From the NCBI GenBank assembly GCA_027050975.1, contig JALUAR010000092.1, positions 1-18,799 on the forward strand: DNA of 18,799 nucleotides. Reading direction: 5' to 3'. Made by a program: the position numbers and the translations under genes. This document shows, piece by piece, positions 15,233-18,799 of the stretch (its first letter is position 1; the number at the start of each line of letters is the position of its first letter). Below the pieces are notes generated by a model, which saw only the letters and a list, made by a program, of their open reading frames with translations, had not been told where the DNA came from and made no database searches. The stretch comes from Thermodesulfovibrio sp. (GTDB lineage: Bacteria > Nitrospirota > Thermodesulfovibrionia > Thermodesulfovibrionales > JdFR-85).

Positions 15233-15280
15233 GGATTTCTTTAAGTAAAGGTTGAAAATCTAAAAGCTGATTTTTCCCCC

Positions 15281-15305
15281 GGAGGCAGGCAGGACGCCAG
15301 CCTCC
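15281..15305 (-). terminator. GC-rich hairpin between leuS and tadA
   Basis: GGAGGC (15281-15286) pairs with GCCTCC (15300-15305). An A-A mismatch and three further GC pairs enclose a five-base loop. It lies 50 bases past the leuS stop on the leuS strand. No U-run follows on that strand (the next bases read GGGGGAAAAA), so it is not a standard intrinsic terminator; it may be a 3'-end stabiliser or a weak terminator. Confidence 0.4.
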
Positions 15306-15354
15306 AAGAATGATGCGAAGATACTATCTCCTTACCCTTCATATCTTGAAACCT

Positions 15355-17892
15355 CTACTTGACTACTATATTAACCAGCTTGTTTCTGACCACAATCACC
15401 TTCTTCACCTCTTTGCCCTCTGTAAACCTCTGCACACGCTCCTCGGAAAGGGCCTTCTCCTTAATCTCCTTTTCACCGAGGCCTGCAGGTATCATAACCT
15501 TTGCCCTCACCTTTCCATTTACCTGCACCACAAGCTCAATCTCCTCTTCCCTGGCAGCCTCCTCATCCCACTCAGGCCAGGGCTGTTCAAATATGCTCGG
15601 AGCCTCGCCAATCCTTTCCCACAGCTCTTCTGCGATATGAGGAGAAAAAGGAGCAAGCATAATAAGAAGCATCTTGATGCTGAAACGGAGTACAGTCCAA
15701 TCACTGTCATCCTTTGGCTGGAAAGAGGATATCTGATTAAAGAGTTCCATCATTGAGGCAATTGCTGTATTGAACTGATAGCGGTTCTCTATGTCTGTTG
15801 TTACCTTTTTTATGCTCTGATGTGTCTTTCTGAACAGAGGCTTACCATTGTCCGAGACCACTATATCGACATCTTTTACATTCCTGAGCTTGTCATTATG
15901 CCTGAGGACGAAGTTCCAGATTCTTCCCAGGAACCGATAGGTGCCTTCAATACCCTGGTCTGACCACTCAAGGTCTTTCTCTGGCGGTGCGGCGAAGAGG
16001 GAGAAAAGTCTGGAAGTGTCTGCTCCGTAGCGCTGGATAAGATAGTCAGGGTCAACAACATTCTTCTTGGACTTGGACATCTTCTCAACCCTGCCTCTTT
16101 CTACTGTGGCGCCACACTTCTGGCATTTGCCATCCTTTGCCTCTTCGGGGAACAACCATCCATGTTCAGGACAGCGGATGGTCTCCTTACATACCATACC
16201 CTGTGTTAGGAGATTCGTGAAGGGTTCGTCAAAATCCACAAGCCCTATGTCACGGAGTACCCTTGTAAAGAACCGTGAGTACAGCAGATGCAGAACAGCA
16301 TGTTCCACGCCGCCGATATACTGATCAACTGGCATCCAGTACCTGATCTCCGAATCATTGCTCTCTGAAACAGAGGCTATGTCAAGCTCTCCTTTCCTGA
16401 AGCAGTAGGCAATGAAGTACCATGAGGAGTCAACAAAGGTATCCATTGTATCCGTCTCTCTCTTTGCCTTTCCGCCACAGCGGGGACAGGTGGTATTCAG
16501 GAACTCCTCTGATGTAAGAAGGGGAGAGAGTCCCTTGCCTGAAAGACTAACATCCCTGGGCAGGATAACGGGAAGGTCTTTCTCAGGTACCGGAACGATA
16601 CCGCAACTGTCGCAATATATTATCGGGATGGGAGTGCCCCAGTAACGCTGCCTGGATATCCCCCAGTCACGGAGACGATAGTTTGTTACCAGTCTACCAA
16701 GTCCTTTTTCCTCGATATATTTGCCTATAGCCTTTATCGCCTCTTTGCTTGGCATGCCTGAGAATTCACCAGAGTTTATCAGTTTACCTTCTTCTTCGTA
16801 AGCCTTTTCAAGAGGCTCATCAAGTCCTTCCTCAGGTACGATTACAACCCTTATTGGCAGATCATACTTCCGGGCAAACTCAAAATCCCTCTGGTCATGG
16901 GCAGGTACGGACATTATTGCACCGGTACCGTATTCCATAAGGACAAAATTGGCAATATAAATGGGTATTCTCTCGTCGGTCATCGGGTTTATTGCATAAT
17001 GGCCTGTGAAGAGTCCATGCTTTTCATCTATTACACCGTATTTGGATTTTATCTGCTCAAGATCCTCACTGTTTGAAACCAGTTTTTCCGCAAGGGGATG
17101 CATGGGAGAAAGACATACAAAGGTGGCACCCCAGAGCGTGTCCGGTCTGGTGGTAAATATCCTTATTTTGAGGTCACTGTCTGCCACTGGAAAGTCCATC
17201 TCCACGCCTTCACTCTTTCCTATCCAGTTTCTCTGCATTGTGATTACATGTTCGGGCCATCCACCAGCCAGACGGTTGCAGCCCTCAAGAAGTTCCTCAG
17301 CATAGGCGGTGATCTTCAGGAACCACTGCTCTAACTCCTTCTGCTGGACCTCGCTATCACAACGCCAGCATTTTCCATCAATCACCTGCTCATTGGCAAG
17401 AACGGTGCTACAGGATGGACACCAGTTCACAGCAGATGCCTTTCTGTAGGCAAGCCCTCTCTCATACATCTTCAGGAAGAACCACTGGTTCCAGCGATAA
17501 TACTCGGGATCACAGGTGGTTACCTCTCTTGACCAGTCGTAACTGAAACCCATGCGATTAAGCTGCTTACGCATATAATCTATATTTTCATAAGTCCATT
17601 GAGAAGGATGGACTCCGTGCTGGATTGCGGCGTTCTCTGCAGGCAGGCCAAAGGCATCCCATCCCATGGGATGGAGCACATTGAACCCCCTCATTCTTTT
17701 GTATCTTGCAATGACATCACCGATTGCATAGTTTCTTACATGGCCCATGTGGATACGGCCGGAAGGATAGGGAAACATCTCAAGACAGTAGAACTTCTTT
17801 TTGGCACTGTCAGCAGAGGTCTCAAAGAGTCTTCTTTCCTGCCAGTATTTCTGCCACTTTAGTTCAATCTTTTCAGGGTCGTACCTCTCCAC
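15355..17892 (-). CDS. leuS: Leucyl-tRNA synthetase LeuS
   Basis: The enzyme attaches leucine to tRNA-Leu and edits mischarged products. I choose the GTG at 17892, because AAAGGAGG stands about five bases upstream and the product then begins MERYDPEKIELKWQKYW, as in other bacterial LeuRS; this gives 845 residues. An ATG at 17958 would add 22 atypical residues and lies upstream of a likely -10 box. The catalytic domain has PYPSGRIHMGH (HIGH motif, 48-51) and KMSKS at 604-608. A zinc-knuckle region has CPSC and CWRC, and the CP1 editing domain contains RIFTTRPDTLWGATF and the acidic DQRDFEFA. A second cysteine cluster (CPEHGW, CQKCG) lies just before KMSKS. The C-terminal domain ends VVVRNKLVNIVVK. 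Nothing suggests damage. Confidence 0.96.
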   Translation of the reverse strand: MERYDPEKIELKWQKYWQERRLFETSADSAKKKFYCLEMFPYPSGRIHMGHVRNYAIGDVIARYKRMRGFNVLHPMGWDAFGLPAENAAIQHGVHPSQWTYENIDYMRKQLNRMGFSYDWSREVTTCDPEYYRWNQWFFLKMYERGLAYRKASAVNWCPSCSTVLANEQVIDGKCWRCDSEVQQKELEQWFLKITAYAEELLEGCNRLAGGWPEHVITMQRNWIGKSEGVEMDFPVADSDLKIRIFTTRPDTLWGATFVCLSPMHPLAEKLVSNSEDLEQIKSKYGVIDEKHGLFTGHYAINPMTDERIPIYIANFVLMEYGTGAIMSVPAHDQRDFEFARKYDLPIRVVIVPEEGLDEPLEKAYEEEGKLINSGEFSGMPSKEAIKAIGKYIEEKGLGRLVTNYRLRDWGISRQRYWGTPIPIIYCDSCGIVPVPEKDLPVILPRDVSLSGKGLSPLLTSEEFLNTTCPRCGGKAKRETDTMDTFVDSSWYFIAYCFRKGELDIASVSESNDSEIRYWMPVDQYIGGVEHAVLHLLYSRFFTRVLRDIGLVDFDEPFTNLLTQGMVCKETIRCPEHGWLFPEEAKDGKCQKCGATVERGRVEKMSKSKKNVVDPDYLIQRYGADTSRLFSLFAAPPEKDLEWSDQGIEGTYRFLGRIWNFVLRHNDKLRNVKDVDIVVSDNGKPLFRKTHQSIKKVTTDIENRYQFNTAIASMMELFNQISSFQPKDDSDWTVLRFSIKMLLIMLAPFSPHIAEELWERIGEAPSIFEQPWPEWDEEAAREEEIELVVQVNGKVRAKVMIPAGLGEKEIKEKALSEERVQRFTEGKEVKKVIVVRNKLVNIVVK

Positions 17893-17947
17893 CGAAGCCT
17901 CCTTTATGAAAGATTTCGATAATTCGATGACAGGAAAAGGATTATCT

Positions 17948-17953
17948 ATTATA
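17948..17953 (-). promoter_or_regulatory. Likely -10 box of leuS
   Basis: TATAAT is present on the - strand at 17953-17948, which would start transcription around 17941, about 50 bases before the GTG of leuS. The region at -35 (ACACAA) matches the consensus poorly. The box overlaps one arm of the inverted repeat at 17951-17978. Confidence 0.45.
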
Positions 17954-17978
17954 CACAACAGGAGGGGAGATTGTGTAT
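17951..17978. promoter_or_regulatory. Inverted repeat at the leuS promoter, possible operator
   Basis: ATACACAA (17951-17958) and TTGTGTAT (17971-17978) are perfect eight-base inverted arms with a 12-base spacer. The repeat covers the proposed -10 and -35 region of leuS and lies between two divergent genes. The arm spacing of about two helical turns from centre to centre fits a dimeric regulator. The spacer carries AGGAGGGGAG, which could also serve as a ribosome site on the + strand. Confidence 0.4.
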
Positions 17979-18035
17979 GGAGTTTCTGAACTACCCCTCT
18001 GCCCTGATTATCTGATTAAAAGTTTAGTATTAGGT

Positions 18036-18041
18036 TATAAT
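18036..18041 (+). promoter_or_regulatory. -10 box for a probably leaderless small gene
   Basis: TATAAT at 18036-18041 ends six bases before the ATG at 18048, so a transcript would begin at or next to the start codon. There is no ribosome site between them. The -35 region (CTGATT/TGATTA near 18012-18018) is weak. A second overlapping TATAAT starts at 18041. Confidence 0.45.
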
Positions 18042-18047
18042 ATAATT

Positions 18048-18212
18048 ATGGAAAAGGAGAGCAAAAAGAAGAATGATTTAAAGGCTGGAGCATGCTGCAG
18101 CCTCCCTAAAGAGCCGGAGGAGGTAGACCCTTACACCTGTCCCTATTGCAAGGAACGCTTCCACAATCCTGTGGAGGTTATTCAGCACGTCTTCCGTGTA
18201 CATGTCACGTGA
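18048..18212 (+). CDS. Small C2H2-like zinc-finger protein
   Basis: The product is 54 residues with a basic, acidic-mixed N-terminus (MEKESKKKNDLKAG), a CC pair at 16-17 and a C-terminal finger: TCPYCKERF then HNPVEVIQHVFRVH. The spacing C-x2-C-x12-H-x4-H fits the classical C2H2 pattern, which is rare in bacteria. It is probably a cytoplasmic nucleic-acid or protein-binding factor; the role is unknown. The ATG at 18048 directly follows a TATAAT box and gives a natural N-terminus. An in-frame GTG at 17973, with AGGAGG seven bases upstream, would make a 79-residue form, but its extra 25 residues translate AT-rich promoter-like DNA and look unlike the rest. The gene is divergent from leuS. Confidence 0.6.
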   Translation: MEKESKKKNDLKAGACCSLPKEPEEVDPYTCPYCKERFHNPVEVIQHVFRVHVT

Positions 18213-18226
18213 AAGTAGCCTTTCTG

Positions 18227-18245
18227 TGTCAGCGGTCTGCTGACA
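18227..18245. terminator. Hairpin between the zinc-finger gene and scpB
   Basis: TGTCAGC (18227-18233) pairs with GCTGACA (18239-18245) around a five-base loop. It lies between convergent genes, 14 bases after the zinc-finger stop and 37 bases after the scpB stop on the other strand. No U-run follows on either strand, so its role as a terminator is uncertain. Confidence 0.4.
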
Positions 18246-18282
18246 ATATCTCAGGATTTCGAAAAATTGCTTAATTTAATCG

Positions 18283-18799
18283 TTATAGCTCATCAGGATT
18301 CAGTTCCCTCAGGGTGGGCAGTTCTGTGAGGTCTTTAAGGCCAAAGTAAAGGAGGAACTCTTTTGTGGTTCCGTAAAGAAGGGGTCTTCCCGGAGCCTCT
18401 TTCTTTCCTACTACCTTAATGAATCTCCTTTCAAGGAGGCTCTTGATGACACCGTCTGAGCTAACGCCTCTCAGTTCCTCTATCTCTGCCTTTGTAATAG
18501 GCTGACGATATGCTACAATGGCAAGGGTCTCAAGGGCTGCCATGGATAGCTTCTGCGGGGTGGATGTCTTGAACTTCCTTATCCATTCGGCAAACTCGGG
18601 TTTTGAGACCATCTGGTAACCTTCGGCAACCTCTGTGATTTCAATGCCACTTCCACGATTGCGATACTCTGCCGAGAGTTCGCTTATAAGGTATTCAATC
18701 TCTCCAGAGGGTAAATCGGTAATCTTCTGGAGTTGCTTCAGAGATATAGGCTCTCCAGATACGAACAGCAGTGCCTCGATAAGTGCCTTTTTTTTATTG
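18283..18799 (-). CDS. scpB: Segregation and condensation protein ScpB (5' end missing)
   Basis: ScpB is the winged-helix subunit that joins ScpA and the Smc ATPase in the bacterial condensin complex for chromosome organisation. The frame runs off the window end; about 172 residues are visible, from NKKKALIEALLFVSGEPISL to the stop at 18283-18285. The start should be only a few residues beyond the window, since the family motif EALLFVSGEP normally sits near residue 10. Two winged-helix domains are recognisable: the first about 60 residues after that motif, the second with SMAALETLAIVAYRQPITK, EIEELRGVSSDGVIKSL and GKKEAPGRPLLYGTT. The end (LYFGLKDLTELPTL) is standard. An ATG at 18612 is internal. 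A run of eight A on the coding strand lies at the visible 5' end (18788-18795). Confidence 0.92.
   Translation of the reverse strand, partial: NKKKALIEALLFVSGEPISLKQLQKITDLPSGEIEYLISELSAEYRNRGSGIEITEVAEGYQMVSKPEFAEWIRKFKTSTPQKLSMAALETLAIVAYRQPITKAEIEELRGVSSDGVIKSLLERRFIKVVGKKEAPGRPLLYGTTKEFLLYFGLKDLTELPTLRELNPDEL

Noticed and set aside
15310..15756. Open frame of 148 codons opposite leuS
   Set aside because: Shadow of the well-supported leuS gene; Leu/His-rich low-quality product.
17977..18015. A 12-codon leader peptide (ATG at 17977) with a good AGGAGG
   Set aside because: Too short to support, no leucine-rich or other attenuation pattern, and it overlaps the inverted repeat and promoter region.
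18788..18795. Run of eight A at the visible 5' end of scpB as a phase-variable or frameshift site
   Set aside because: It encodes the ordinary Lys-rich start of the protein in frame, and nothing indicates a second product; also it lies at the window edge.

Overview
The window looks like a chromosomal segment of a Gram-negative anaerobe. An outer-membrane beta-barrel C-terminus, several Sec signal peptides and periplasmic proteins indicate two membranes. The CbiK and CbiL homologues point to the anaerobic (early cobalt insertion) cobalamin route. Base composition is moderate, with many AGGAGG-type ribosome sites and tight gene overlaps. A sulfate-reducer-like lineage (Nitrospirota/Thermodesulfovibrionia or Thermodesulfobacteriota) is my best guess. 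It rests only on gene content and is low confidence.

Layout. (1) About 1-6904, + strand: a metal/tetrapyrrole cluster. It holds the end of an outer-membrane barrel gene, a secreted CbiK-type chelatase, a small PepSY-type membrane protein, an ABC-2 ATPase/permease pair, a complete FecCD/BtuCDF-type importer (permease, ATPase, binding protein) and CbiL. Most genes from the PepSY protein to the binding protein are spaced by ten bases or less or overlap by 4-8 bases, so they are probably one operon. (2) 6894-9568, - strand: two overlapping M16 peptidase genes, one with an intact HxxEH zinc site and one without, probably two subunits of one periplasmic peptidase. (3) 9674-10212, + strand: a small coiled-coil protein, tRNA-Gly(GCC) and tRNA-Cys(GCA). 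(4) 10499-14756, + strand: mutS, coaE and a class I aminotransferase, tightly packed. (5) 14780-18799: tadA and leuS on the - strand, a tiny C2H2-like zinc-finger protein on the + strand, and scpB on the - strand, running off the window end.

The most interesting content is the first cluster. A chelatase with an export signal sits between an ABC-2 system and an importer whose last gene neighbour is the cytoplasmic methyltransferase acting on cobalt-sirohydrochlorin. This suggests, as inference, that tetrapyrrole metallation or metal capture takes place in the periplasm and is coupled to transport.

A second point is a dispersed small element: four degenerate heptamers (consensus AAGTCRG) followed by a palindrome. 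It occurs three times: immediately after the start codons of two importer genes, where it is translated into their N-termini, and once between the two tRNA genes.

The remaining genes are ordinary housekeeping functions. A few promoter and start-site observations around leuS and the zinc-finger gene are recorded.
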